A DNA stretch of 64,000 bases from an uncultured Eubacteriales bacterium (lineage in GTDB: Bacteria; Bacillota; Clostridia; Christensenellales; UBA1242), in the NCBI GenBank assembly GCA_948695535.1, contig CAPRTS010000003.1, positions 1-64,000 of the forward strand, written 5' to 3'. This document shows, piece after piece, positions 7,141 to 14,880 of this stretch. Made by a program: the position numbers and the translations under genes. The notes below the pieces were generated by a model that had not been told where the DNA came from, ran no database searches, and was given only the letters and a program-made list of their open reading frames with translations. Positions within the stretch are counted from its first letter, which is position 1. Every line of letters starts with the position of its first letter.

Positions 7141-7185
7141 AATGATAGAAACCGCGGAAAGCGGTGGAAAAAAGGAGAATATAAA

Positions 7186-7635
7186 ATGAGCAATCAAGAA
7201 AAAGAAAGGGGCGTAATCGTCCGCCACGATGACGATTATTTTGGGCTGTTTCACCCGCTGTGGGACGACTTCTTTAACGACCGTCCGTACCGTAAAGAAG
7301 TTCGCGACTTGCAACGCGTAATGCGTACCGACATTACGGAACAAGACGATGGTTACGAATTCAAAATCGAAGTCCCCGGCTACGAAAAGGACGAACTGAA
7401 CATTGGCTTGGAAAATGGCTATTTAACCATTGCGGCCAACAAAACGGCCAAGGCTGACAACCATGGGTACGGTAATTATTTGCGTCGCGAACGCCTGACC
7501 ACTGCGTGCAGTCGTAGTTTCTACGTTGGTGACATTGATGAAAAAGCCATTACGGCCAATTTGAAACACGGTGTTTTGACGCTGTTCGTGCCCAAAGAAA
7601 ACAAGCCGACCAAGAAACATATCGAAATCAAATAA
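7186..7635 (+). CDS. Small heat-shock protein, Hsp20/alpha-crystallin family
   Basis: This ATP-independent holdase chaperone has 149 residues. The N-terminal arm (1-45) is followed by the alpha-crystallin domain from about residue 47 (MRTDITEQDDGYEFKIEVPG, then LTIAANKTAK and FYVGDIDEKAITANLKHGVL). It ends with a short basic tail. The ATG has a good AAAGGAG site. The promoter overlaps a CIRCE-like inverted repeat, so HrcA control is plausible. A strong terminator follows, making this a single-gene unit. Confidence 0.93.
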   Translation: MSNQEKERGVIVRHDDDYFGLFHPLWDDFFNDRPYRKEVRDLQRVMRTDITEQDDGYEFKIEVPGYEKDELNIGLENGYLTIAANKTAKADNHGYGNYLRRERLTTACSRSFYVGDIDEKAITANLKHGVLTLFVPKENKPTKKHIEIK

Positions 7636-7660
7636 GGTTTAACTAACCAATTTGACAACT

Positions 7661-7692
7661 AAAACGACTGCCACTATTAGCGGTCGTTTTTT
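7661..7692 (+). terminator. Intrinsic terminator of hsp20
   Basis: AAAACGACTGC (7661-7671), an eight-base loop and GCGGTCGTTTT (7680-7690, one G-T pair) end in a T run. An outer repeat TTGACAAC (7652-7659) / GTTGTCAA (7693-7700) could extend the stem. Confidence 0.85.
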
Positions 7693-7761
7693 GTTGTCAA
7701 TAATCGATTGCCAAAAGGCAAAAAATGTTCATTTAATTCCTAAATAATTCCCCCAAAAAAC

Positions 7762-7790
7762 TTGACAGGGGGGGGGGGGGGTATATACAT
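7762..7790 (+). promoter_or_regulatory. Poly-G spacer promoter, probably phase-variable
   Basis: The consensus -35 TTGACA (7762-7767) is followed directly by 14 G residues (7768-7781) and then TATATACAT. With 14 G the spacing to TATACA (7784-7789) is 16 bases, and one added G would make it 17. A homopolymer filling the -35/-10 spacer is the known design for slipped-strand switching of promoter strength. A second copy of the design is at 44159-44190. Confidence 0.7.
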
Positions 7791-7794
7791 GTAT

Positions 7795-8361
7795 ATGTTT
7801 GATAAAATTATTGAATTAAGTTCTAATTGGGTTTGGTGGGTCTCACAAGGATTTGCTGTCTTGGGACTTATTTTGATAATTATTTCCATGCAACAAAAAT
7901 CACGTATCAGTATTTTGTCGTGGAATTTGGCGGCTGCGGTTGCCATGTTTATCAGTTGTTGCTGCTTGTGGCAGTTTTCGGCCATGATTTTAATGGGTGT
8001 TTCATCAGTGCGCAGTGTTACCGCCTTAATATTTGCCATTAAGCCTGATGTGAAAAAATGGATTTTTATTACGACTAATGTGGTGCTGGCGTTATTGATA
8101 GTCGTTTTGAATATTGTCTTTTGGAACGGCTATTTAAGTATTTTTAGTATCATAATTGGTATTGGTTTTATTATATCTTTTGCCCAAGTTAAACCACGCA
8201 ATATTCGCCTAACTATTGTACCGTGCAGAGTTATTTCTGTGGTGTATTATTTATTAATGTTGGCACCAATCAACGCCGCCATTGAATTGACGGCACTGAT
8301 TAGTGCGGTCGTGGGTATGATTCGCTTTGATTTCAAAAAAAAGCCGGTTGTGGCCGAGTGA
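7795..8361 (+). CDS. YgjV-family inner membrane protein
   Basis: This multi-pass membrane protein of about 188 residues has hydrophobic spans near residues 10-30, 38-60, 75-95, 98-120, 130-150 and 155-175. The pattern matches the YgjV family (about 180 residues, function unknown), including the early QQKSRISILSWN loop. The start is uncertain: ATG codons lie at 7789 and 7795, and the predicted transcription start near 7795 favours the second, giving a leaderless mRNA. A TTG start inside the -35 would translate the G run as glycines and is implausible. Expression should depend on the G-tract length upstream. Confidence 0.75.
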   Translation: MFDKIIELSSNWVWWVSQGFAVLGLILIIISMQQKSRISILSWNLAAAVAMFISCCCLWQFSAMILMGVSSVRSVTALIFAIKPDVKKWIFITTNVVLALLIVVLNIVFWNGYLSIFSIIIGIGFIISFAQVKPRNIRLTIVPCRVISVVYYLLMLAPINAAIELTALISAVVGMIRFDFKKKPVVAE

Positions 8362-8378
8362 TGGTTGAACGTTTAAGT

Positions 8379-8412
8379 AAAAAGCGATTGCCGAATTGGT
8401 AATCGCTTTTTT
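8379..8412. terminator. Bidirectional intrinsic terminator
   Basis: AAAAAGCGATTGCC (8379-8392), loop GAATT and GGTAATCGC followed by six T residues (8398-8412). Both strands show a stem followed by T residues, which suits its place between the convergent YgjV and amidase genes. Confidence 0.85.
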
Positions 8413-8440
8413 GCTGTCATTACCGGCTAATAACTGTTAT

Positions 8441-9412
8441 TTAATTAAAGGCCTTGGTAAAAGTACTTTTGCCGGCAATGCCATCAACAGATAAGCCGTT
8501 GGCGCGTTGAAAATCGCGAACTTGGCGGTCGGTGTTCGTGCCGAAAATGCCGTCCGGAGTAGTGCGGTAGCCTTTAACGTACAAGGCGGCTTGCAATAAA
8601 TAAACGATGTTGCCACGGGCTCCTTGGCGAACATTACGCACGGCGGCAGTGGTTTTTGGCCCCCAGATGCCGTCAACGCTTAAACCGGCACCATAAGTTA
8701 GATTTAATTCGGTTTGTAAGGCGCGAATTAACGCTTTTTTAGAGTTCGGCCCCCAAATACCATCCACGGTTAAACCCGCTCCGTAGCGACTATTTAAGGT
8801 TTGTTGTATGTTGCGAATGGTGGCATCACCGCTGCTGGGTGGGGTGGTCGGTGGGGTAGTCGTGCCACCGCCGGGATTACAATTAACGCCGACGCTTTGC
8901 GCTAAACTGGCCGCAATCGTGTCGGCATAGGCGTCAAAACGACTGTCGAACAATTGGTTGTCGCGGTCATTACTGATAAAACCTAACTCTAACAACAAAG
9001 CGGGGGCGTTGGTTTCGCGTAATACGCTTAAATTACCCGTTTTAACGCCACGATCACTTTGAATGCCGACGTCCGCCAAGGCTTTTTGCAAGTCGCTGGC
9101 GGCTTGGCGGGATTTCGCACTAGCGTTAGTGTAAACAATGGTTTCTACACCTCTGGCCGTTGGGCTGGTCGCCGAATTACGGTGAAAAGATGCAAATAAA
9201 TCAACATTGTTATTATTACTAATACGACTGCGTTCTAACAACGGAATAAAAGTATCATTGCTGCGGGTGTAGATGACTTTAATGCCACAATTTTCTAAGC
9301 GTTTGCCGACAGCCAAAGCCATGCGCAAATTATCGTTTTTCTCGTAACGAGAGCCGTTTACTGCTCCCGCGTCGTAACCGCCGTGTCCGGCGTCAATTAC
9401 TATTGTTGCCAT
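8441..9412 (-). CDS. N-acetylmuramoyl-L-alanine amidase with peptidoglycan-binding repeats
   Basis: The enzyme cleaves the amide bond between MurNAc and the stem peptide. Residues 1-175 are an Amidase_3 zinc domain with ligands His10 (DAGHGG), Glu24 and His77 (SFHRNS) and catalytic Glu142 (LLELGF). A Thr/Pro/Gly linker (about 178-196) leads to two or more PG_binding_1-type units up to residue 323, each with the 'VDGIWGP' or 'PDGIFGT' turn. There is no signal peptide, so the enzyme may act after lysis or during spore release rather than by Sec export (inference). The gene is divergent from another signal-less PG-binding protein, 74 bases away. Confidence 0.93.
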   Translation of the reverse strand: MATIVIDAGHGGYDAGAVNGSRYEKNDNLRMALAVGKRLENCGIKVIYTRSNDTFIPLLERSRISNNNNVDLFASFHRNSATSPTARGVETIVYTNASAKSRQAASDLQKALADVGIQSDRGVKTGNLSVLRETNAPALLLELGFISNDRDNQLFDSRFDAYADTIAASLAQSVGVNCNPGGGTTTPPTTPPSSGDATIRNIQQTLNSRYGAGLTVDGIWGPNSKKALIRALQTELNLTYGAGLSVDGIWGPKTTAAVRNVRQGARGNIVYLLQAALYVKGYRTTPDGIFGTNTDRQVRDFQRANGLSVDGIAGKSTFTKAFN

Positions 9413-9486
9413 AGTTTAATGGTATGGCGGGAACATTATTTTTGTGACTACCATAGACTGAACTATATCTAAAAGGAGAATACATA

Positions 9487-11259
9487 ATGGGCATTGGCTA
9501 CATCAAAGTAGCGACGACCACGGCTAATGGCGGTTTACCTGTTGCCGACGCGTCGTTCGCAATTAAGGACAAAAGCGGAAAAATTTTATACTCGGGCTTG
9601 ACGGACGCGAATGGGGACAGCGAAACGTTTTCGTTACCCGCACCGGACAATGATTTGTCGCAGGCTCCTCAACCGAAAAGCACACCGTACGCCGTGTACG
9701 ACGTGTGGATCAATAAGAAACAATACCAAAGTATTAGTAAGGTCGACGTACAAGTTTTTGATCAAGTTACCACGGTTGTGGCCGTTAATTTAGAACCGTA
9801 CGTGACGGGGCAAGACGACGCTGACCAAATTTACGTTACACCGCCACAAGATGTAGCGATGCCAACTACTACGCGCGGGCAAATTGGTACCAACGAAGTG
9901 TTGGAAGGGGGACGCGTACTGTCCAGTGTGGTAATTCCGGATTATATTACTGTGCATCTTGGTACACCCAGTAATACCAGTGCTGCTAACATTCGGGTGC
10001 GTTTTATTGATTACATAAAAAACGTGGTCAGCAGTGAGATTTACCCGACTTGGCCGACCAATGCTATTCTGGCTAATATTACCGCGATTGTGACCTTTGC
10101 CTTGAACCGAATCTATACCGAATGGTATCGTGCACGTGGTTTTAATTACGATATTACTAACTCAACGGCAACCGATATGGCTTATGTCCGTAACCGTGAG
10201 ATCTTTGCCAACATCTCACAGTTAGTTGATGGTGTCTTTACTGTTTACGCACACCGTGATGGGTTCCGTAACCCTTATTTTACTGAGTTTTGTAATGGTA
10301 CGACGTCAACTTGTCGGGGACTTTCACAATGGGGTACAGTAACTTTGGCCAATGAAGGGCGCTCGGTGCTGGAAATTTTACGCTATTATTATCCAAAGGA
10401 TTTAATTCTCAGTAACGCACCAACGGGCAGTTTACAAAATTCGTATCCGGGCTCGCCGTTAAAAGTTGGTTCATCGGGTATTGCTGTGCGTCGCATGCAA
10501 AATTTCTTGAATCGTATCCGCGGTAATTACCCATTAATTCCGGCAATTGAACCAGTTGATGGGGTATTTGGTACACAAACCGAAAATGCCGTGCGTACTT
10601 TCCAAAAAGTATTTAACTTGACCAGTGACGGGGTAGTGGGAGTTAGCACTTGGAACAAAATTTCCCAAATCTATACCGCGGTAACGGGTTTAGCGGAACT
10701 GAACGGTGAGGGGGAACGCATTGGTTTAAGTCCCACACCACCAACAGTGGTACTGCGTCAAGGTAATCGTAGTAGTGAAGTTTTACAATTGCAATTTTTG
10801 CTAAATTATATTTCGCAATTTTACCCAACTATTGATGCACCAGTTCAGGACAGTGTATTTGGCGCCGATACAACTACTGCGGTTAAAACCTTTCAACGTT
10901 TATTTAACGTAGCAGTAGATGGTGTAGTTGGCCCGGCAACGTGGAAAAAATTATACCAAGTTTACCGCACCGCACAAGGGCAAACGACTACAACACCCGA
11001 TAACAACACACCTACGCCGTGGCCGGGAGTTTATTTGCGCCAAGGCAGCCGTGGAGAAAACGTGGTAATTTTGCAAAATTTCTTAAATATTGCCCGTCGT
11101 ACTTACGCACAAATTCCTGCTTTAACGGTTGATGGTATTTTTGGTGCTAACACTAATACGGCAGTACGGACTTTCCAACAATATGCCGGATTAAACGTAG
11201 ACGGTATTGTCGGCCCGGCAACTTGGGACGCCTTGGCAAATTTAGCCGTAGCGCAATGA
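9487..11259 (+). CDS. SpoIID-like protein with three peptidoglycan-binding domains
   Basis: The 590-residue product begins with a beta-sandwich of the prealbumin-like/carboxypeptidase-regulatory type (residues 1-100, ending in LEPYVTG). A SpoIID/LytB-like region follows (about 170-300, beginning IDYIKNVVSSEIYPTWP and ending GLSQWGTVTLANEGRSVLEILRYYY, split here by intervening text). Three PG_binding_1 domains (about 320-400, 415-495, 515-590) each show the DGVFG...AVRTFQ...DGVVGP pattern. SpoIID is a glycan-strand lytic transglycosylase of engulfment. No signal peptide is present. AAAAGGAG gives a conventional start. It is probably a wall or spore-cortex enzyme; the exact reaction is inferred. 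Confidence 0.8.
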   Translation: MGIGYIKVATTTANGGLPVADASFAIKDKSGKILYSGLTDANGDSETFSLPAPDNDLSQAPQPKSTPYAVYDVWINKKQYQSISKVDVQVFDQVTTVVAVNLEPYVTGQDDADQIYVTPPQDVAMPTTTRGQIGTNEVLEGGRVLSSVVIPDYITVHLGTPSNTSAANIRVRFIDYIKNVVSSEIYPTWPTNAILANITAIVTFALNRIYTEWYRARGFNYDITNSTATDMAYVRNREIFANISQLVDGVFTVYAHRDGFRNPYFTEFCNGTTSTCRGLSQWGTVTLANEGRSVLEILRYYYPKDLILSNAPTGSLQNSYPGSPLKVGSSGIAVRRMQNFLNRIRGNYPLIPAIEPVDGVFGTQTENAVRTFQKVFNLTSDGVVGVSTWNKISQIYTAVTGLAELNGEGERIGLSPTPPTVVLRQGNRSSEVLQLQFLLNYISQFYPTIDAPVQDSVFGADTTTAVKTFQRLFNVAVDGVVGPATWKKLYQVYRTAQGQTTTTPDNNTPTPWPGVYLRQGSRGENVVILQNFLNIARRTYAQIPALTVDGIFGANTNTAVRTFQQYAGLNVDGIVGPATWDALANLAVAQ

Positions 11260-11260
11260 T

Positions 11261-11289
11261 TTGACGTAAATGGCAATTACTGATATAGT
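11261..11289 (+). promoter_or_regulatory. Promoter giving a leaderless mRNA
   Basis: TTGACG (11261-11266), 17 bases and TATAGT (11284-11289). The ATG of the ATP-grasp gene is at 11295, five bases downstream, where transcription should start. Confidence 0.7.
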
Positions 11290-11294
11290 AATTT

Positions 11295-12488
11295 ATGAAA
11301 AATATTTACTACATCGGTTATCGCCAGGGCGATGCAGAAGCCAGTTTTTACAACCAAACAATGGACGGTTACTTTGCGGGCAGTATTACCGAGCACGGCA
11401 ATAACAAGCGTGGTAATATTGCCCACAATGCGTCAACACGCATGCAATTAAGCAGTAACGTCGAATTTGACGAACGCAACGACAAAATTATGCGCGTGTT
11501 CATTAACGAAAAGTGCCGTGAGATTGTTGCCCGTGTCCCAGATGCCTATTTCTATCCTTATTCGCCAGTTTACGCCAGTCACGTACCACCCGAATTACAA
11601 GACCGAATTCTGTGTTGTAATGACCAAAAGGTTTTTGCAATGCTGGACAGTAAATTTCAATTTCGCAAAATTTTTAAAGATATTTTACCTTTCGCTCCTT
11701 ATGCATATGTTATTGGTCAAACTATTATTGAACGCTTGCAAGACGGTACCTATCCTAACCAAAAGGAAGTGGTAATTCAGCGTGATTATGGTACAGGGGG
11801 CTTTGGTACTTTGGTAGTGAATAAAGCCTATTTTGCGGATCCAACTTTGCGCGATAAAGCAATTAAAGAAATTCACCCCCAAGAAACTTATTTAGTAAGT
11901 GATTACATTGAATCCCTATGTTCGACAAGTTTACATTTGCTGGTGTCGAATAATGAAGTTTTAATTTTGCCTTCAACAGTGCATGCGTATCGTGGGTACC
12001 ACAAATTGGCGTACATGGACTTGAAAGCTTTTACCAAATTGCCACCAGCCATGGTTCAACAGGCGTATGACTGTGGTATGAAGTTTGGTAAGTTCGTGCA
12101 GAAAAGTAAGGAATACCGTATGCGTGGTTGGTTGCATATCGATTTGTTATTTGGTAAGGATGGTAAGGTCTACGCGATGGAAGCCAATCCACGTTTTGGT
12201 GGTTCGGTGGGTTTACAAAATCGTATGTTCCGTTCGGCAGGATTGGAATCGGTCTTTGAATATAACTATCGCGCTTTTTACGATAAGAAAACTAATTTTG
12301 CCCCAGACCTTAAGAAATTAAAACCCTTAGGTATTTACCGTCATGCTAATGTGGCACGTGATGCTAATGGGGAATTGGTTAGCCAGGAAAACGAAAATGT
12401 AAATCGTGAAGGTTTTGATATGACCTTGTTACGTGAAGAAGATGGTATGTATACGCATTCGGTTTACGAATTACAAACCGAAGATTAA
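11295..12488 (+). CDS. ATP-grasp family ligase
   Basis: The 397-residue cytoplasmic protein has the ATP-grasp core in residues 115-320: an ATP-clamping lysine strand and glycine loop (VVIQRDYGTGGFGTLVV near 157-173) and the metal-binding end (GWLHIDLLFGKDGKVYAMEA then NPRFGGS near 275-300). The family joins a carboxylate to an amine or thiol. The substrate cannot be read from the sequence. The N-terminal 110 residues should form the pre-ATP-grasp domain. The predicted transcript is leaderless. The gene follows the SpoIID-like gene but has its own promoter, and it is convergent with glmS. Confidence 0.8.
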   Translation: MKNIYYIGYRQGDAEASFYNQTMDGYFAGSITEHGNNKRGNIAHNASTRMQLSSNVEFDERNDKIMRVFINEKCREIVARVPDAYFYPYSPVYASHVPPELQDRILCCNDQKVFAMLDSKFQFRKIFKDILPFAPYAYVIGQTIIERLQDGTYPNQKEVVIQRDYGTGGFGTLVVNKAYFADPTLRDKAIKEIHPQETYLVSDYIESLCSTSLHLLVSNNEVLILPSTVHAYRGYHKLAYMDLKAFTKLPPAMVQQAYDCGMKFGKFVQKSKEYRMRGWLHIDLLFGKDGKVYAMEANPRFGGSVGLQNRMFRSAGLESVFEYNYRAFYDKKTNFAPDLKKLKPLGIYRHANVARDANGELVSQENENVNREGFDMTLLREEDGMYTHSVYELQTED

Positions 12489-12536
12489 TGGCGTGAATTG
12501 GGGTTTGCGTAGTAACAAATACCACTAGATGTAGTG

Positions 12537-14228
12537 TTATAAGACGGTCACGCTTTTGGCTAAGTTGCGTGGCTTGTCGGGGTTAATGCCTAACTGTTCG
12601 GCCATATCCAACGCCATAATTTGGGCGGGGATAATACGGACGATGAAACTTAACGGGTTGTCGGGTGTCAACGGTGGCAAGTTAATGACTTGGCCACCAC
12701 GCGCGGCGATTTCCGCCACGGCGTTGTCGGTATGGTTACCTTGATAAACTACGGCCAGACTGTGGCTGTCGACTAAGGATAAGGGACCGTGTTTAAGTTC
12801 GTTGGCGGGGTAGCCTTCGCAATGAGTGTAGGTGACTTCCTTAACTTTCAGTGCGGATTCTAACGCTAAGAAGTAATCAATCTGCTTGCCGATAAAGAAT
12901 ATTTTCTGCGGACGCGTGGCGGGCAATTTGATCAACTGCCGGGCGTCGCGGAGAGTGGTGCGGGCTAACGCGCTTAACGCCGTGAAGTCGGCGGGGTCAA
13001 AACGGTTAATCAATAAGCAACCAACCAATAACGCGGCACAAAAAACCTTGGTACTGGCAACCGCAATCTCGGGACCACACAATAAAGGAAAACAAAGTTG
13101 GCTTTGTTGAGCAATACTACTGCTGGTGACGTTACATAAAGCAACTATTGGTACGTGGTGAGCTTGTAGCGTGCTGATGCAAGTTAAGGTGTCCGCGGTT
13201 TCGCCCGATTGACTAATTACTATCGCTAGATTTTGTTCATCAATTAAACTGTCATCGGTGAATTCGCTACTGACGTGGGCAATTGCACGTTGGTGTAAAT
13301 GTTTTTCAATTAGGTGTGCTAAAATTAAGGCGGCGTGATAACTTGTCCCACAAGCACAAAGGTGTACGCAATTTGCCTTACTTAAAAGATGATGAAATTC
13401 GCGTTGGCGGAGGAGCAAATCGTTATCTTGTTGATAGTCGGTGACCAGCCGTTCGATGACGGTAGGAATTTCGTGAATTTCTTTGGCCATATAAGTATTG
13501 AAGCCATTTTTATCGGTTTGCTCGCTGAATGCGGTAAAGGGTTGCCAGTTTTTAGTAATTGGCTTGCCTAAATGGTAAAATTTAATAGCGTTAGTGGTGA
13601 TTTCGCCAGTATCACCATCATTTAAGGTTATTAAACTTTGGACGGTCGGCGGAAAAGCTAGGAGGTCGCTGCTGAGATAGATGGTGTCGGCGGCTTTACC
13701 AATGTGCAAGGGAAGAGTACCGCGTTTGGCAACAAAAAAACCAGGTGCCGCAGTGATGTCGGTAGCCGCAAAAACGTATTGACCGTGTAAAAAATTATGT
13801 ATATTGTGTTTGTTATGTTTTAATAAATACAATATGTTGGGGATGACTTCGGTATCGACGTCGGTTTTCAAGTTTATTTGCTTTTCCATAAGTTGGGTTC
13901 GGCAAGTAGCATAGTTTTCAATAATACCATTATGGACGACGGCAATTTGTTTGTTAAAGGAAACCTGTGGGTGGGCGTTTTTAAGCGTAACACCACCGTT
14001 AGTTGCCCAACGTGTATGACCTAAGCATAATTGAGTGTCGGGACGTGTTTTGATCTGGTTAGTTAGGCAATCAATATCGCCAAGGGCTTTGATCACGCGT
14101 AATTTATGCGCACTAGTACGGTAAACAATGCCGGCACTATCGTAACCACGGTATTCTAAAAGACGTAAGCCTTGTAAAGTTTGGGTAATTAAATTTTGTC
14201 CGCCCAAACAACCAAAAATTCCACACAT
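12537..14228 (-). CDS. glmS: Glutamine-fructose-6-phosphate aminotransferase
   Basis: GlmS makes glucosamine-6-phosphate from fructose-6-phosphate and glutamine, the first step to peptidoglycan amino sugars. The start giving MCGIFGCLGG is chosen because Cys2 must be N-terminal after Met removal to act as nucleophile. The product is 563 residues: a class II glutaminase domain (1-215, with GHTRWATNGG and VVHNGIIENY) and two SIS domains (about 255-400 and 410-550; CACGTSYHA, SQSGETADTL). It is somewhat shorter than the usual 600. Only 48 bases separate it from the divergent pduL, leaving no room for a glmS ribozyme, so another control is used. Confidence 0.96.
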   Translation of the reverse strand: MCGIFGCLGGQNLITQTLQGLRLLEYRGYDSAGIVYRTSAHKLRVIKALGDIDCLTNQIKTRPDTQLCLGHTRWATNGGVTLKNAHPQVSFNKQIAVVHNGIIENYATCRTQLMEKQINLKTDVDTEVIPNILYLLKHNKHNIHNFLHGQYVFAATDITAAPGFFVAKRGTLPLHIGKAADTIYLSSDLLAFPPTVQSLITLNDGDTGEITTNAIKFYHLGKPITKNWQPFTAFSEQTDKNGFNTYMAKEIHEIPTVIERLVTDYQQDNDLLLRQREFHHLLSKANCVHLCACGTSYHAALILAHLIEKHLHQRAIAHVSSEFTDDSLIDEQNLAIVISQSGETADTLTCISTLQAHHVPIVALCNVTSSSIAQQSQLCFPLLCGPEIAVASTKVFCAALLVGCLLINRFDPADFTALSALARTTLRDARQLIKLPATRPQKIFFIGKQIDYFLALESALKVKEVTYTHCEGYPANELKHGPLSLVDSHSLAVVYQGNHTDNAVAEIAARGGQVINLPPLTPDNPLSFIVRIIPAQIMALDMAEQLGINPDKPRNLAKSVTVL

Positions 14229-14241
14229 GCTTTTATCTATG

Positions 14242-14270
14242 TTGCCAGTTCCAAAAATGTTTGGTATGTT
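14242..14270 (+). promoter_or_regulatory. pduL promoter, leaderless type
   Basis: TTGCCA (14242-14247), 17 bases and TATGTT (14265-14270). The pduL ATG at 14277 is six bases further. Confidence 0.65.
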
Positions 14271-14276
14271 GGTAAT

Positions 14277-14834
14277 ATGAGTGAAATAAAATTTCCGCAT
14301 CGCATCGAAATTTCGGCACGGCATGTGCATTTATCGTTGGCTGATTTTAAGACCTTATTTGGGGCGGACGCGGCTTGGGAAAACGTCAAGGAGTTAAGCG
14401 TCCAAGGCGAATTTAAAACTAACTGCACCGTAACCATTGTTGGTCCGAAGCGCAATTTAGAGCGGGTGGCGGTTTTAGGCCCTTGGCGTGAACAAACCCA
14501 AGTTGAAATCAGCCTATCGGACAGTTATTTCTTGGGAATTCCTAATGTGCCGTGTCGATTAAGTGGTGATTTGGTCGGTTCGTCACCAGTGCAACTGGTG
14601 GGACCACGGGGAACATTATCCTTGTCCGCTGGGTTGATTATTGCTATGCGGCATATCCACGTAGACCAGGCTACGATGCAAAAGTACCATTTAGCGGTAG
14701 GGCAAGCTCTTGATCTTACTACCGACGGCCCGCGAGGAGTAACTTTTCATAACGTAATAGTTCGCGAATCCGCCGTAACGATACCCGTGGTACATTTAGA
14801 TACCGATGAAGGTAACGCGATGACTGGAAAATAA
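14277..14834 (+). CDS. pduL: PduL-type phosphate acyltransferase
   Basis: PduL converts acyl-CoA and phosphate to acyl-phosphate and CoA. Outside microcompartments it replaces Pta in acetate formation. The 185-residue product shows both zinc-binding histidine motifs, SARHVHLS near residue 13 and AMRHIHVD near 125, and the paired beta-barrel pattern (VLGPWREQTQVEIS; LVGPRGTLSL). No encapsulation peptide precedes the first domain and no shell genes are near, so it is probably the housekeeping acetate enzyme. The ATG start is supported by the promoter six bases upstream; there is no ribosome binding site. Confidence 0.9.
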   Translation: MSEIKFPHRIEISARHVHLSLADFKTLFGADAAWENVKELSVQGEFKTNCTVTIVGPKRNLERVAVLGPWREQTQVEISLSDSYFLGIPNVPCRLSGDLVGSSPVQLVGPRGTLSLSAGLIIAMRHIHVDQATMQKYHLAVGQALDLTTDGPRGVTFHNVIVRESAVTIPVVHLDTDEGNAMTGK

Positions 14835-14841
14835 TATTTAT

Positions 14842-14870
14842 TTGTGGTTTTCACATAATTAAGTTATACT
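14842..14870 (+). promoter_or_regulatory. Promoter of the membrane protein-recX-acpS group
   Basis: TTGTGG (14842-14847), 17 bases and TATACT (14865-14870). Transcription should start near 14877, a few bases before the TTG at 14881. Confidence 0.55.
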
Positions 14871-14880
14871 TAACTTAGGT

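Noticed and set aside
7762..7794. A TTG start at 7762 that would translate the G run into a glycine stretch before the YgjV protein
   Set aside because: The TTG is part of the -35 element and the RNA should begin near 7795, so the G run is not transcribed. The family also starts near the later ATG.
8441..11259. Prophage lysis cassette
   Set aside because: No holin, terminase, tail or integrase genes are present, and the SpoIID-like partner points to sporulation or wall turnover.
14229..14276. glmS ribozyme upstream of glmS
   Set aside because: Only 48 bases separate glmS from pduL, far less than the ribozyme needs, and no ribozyme core is visible.
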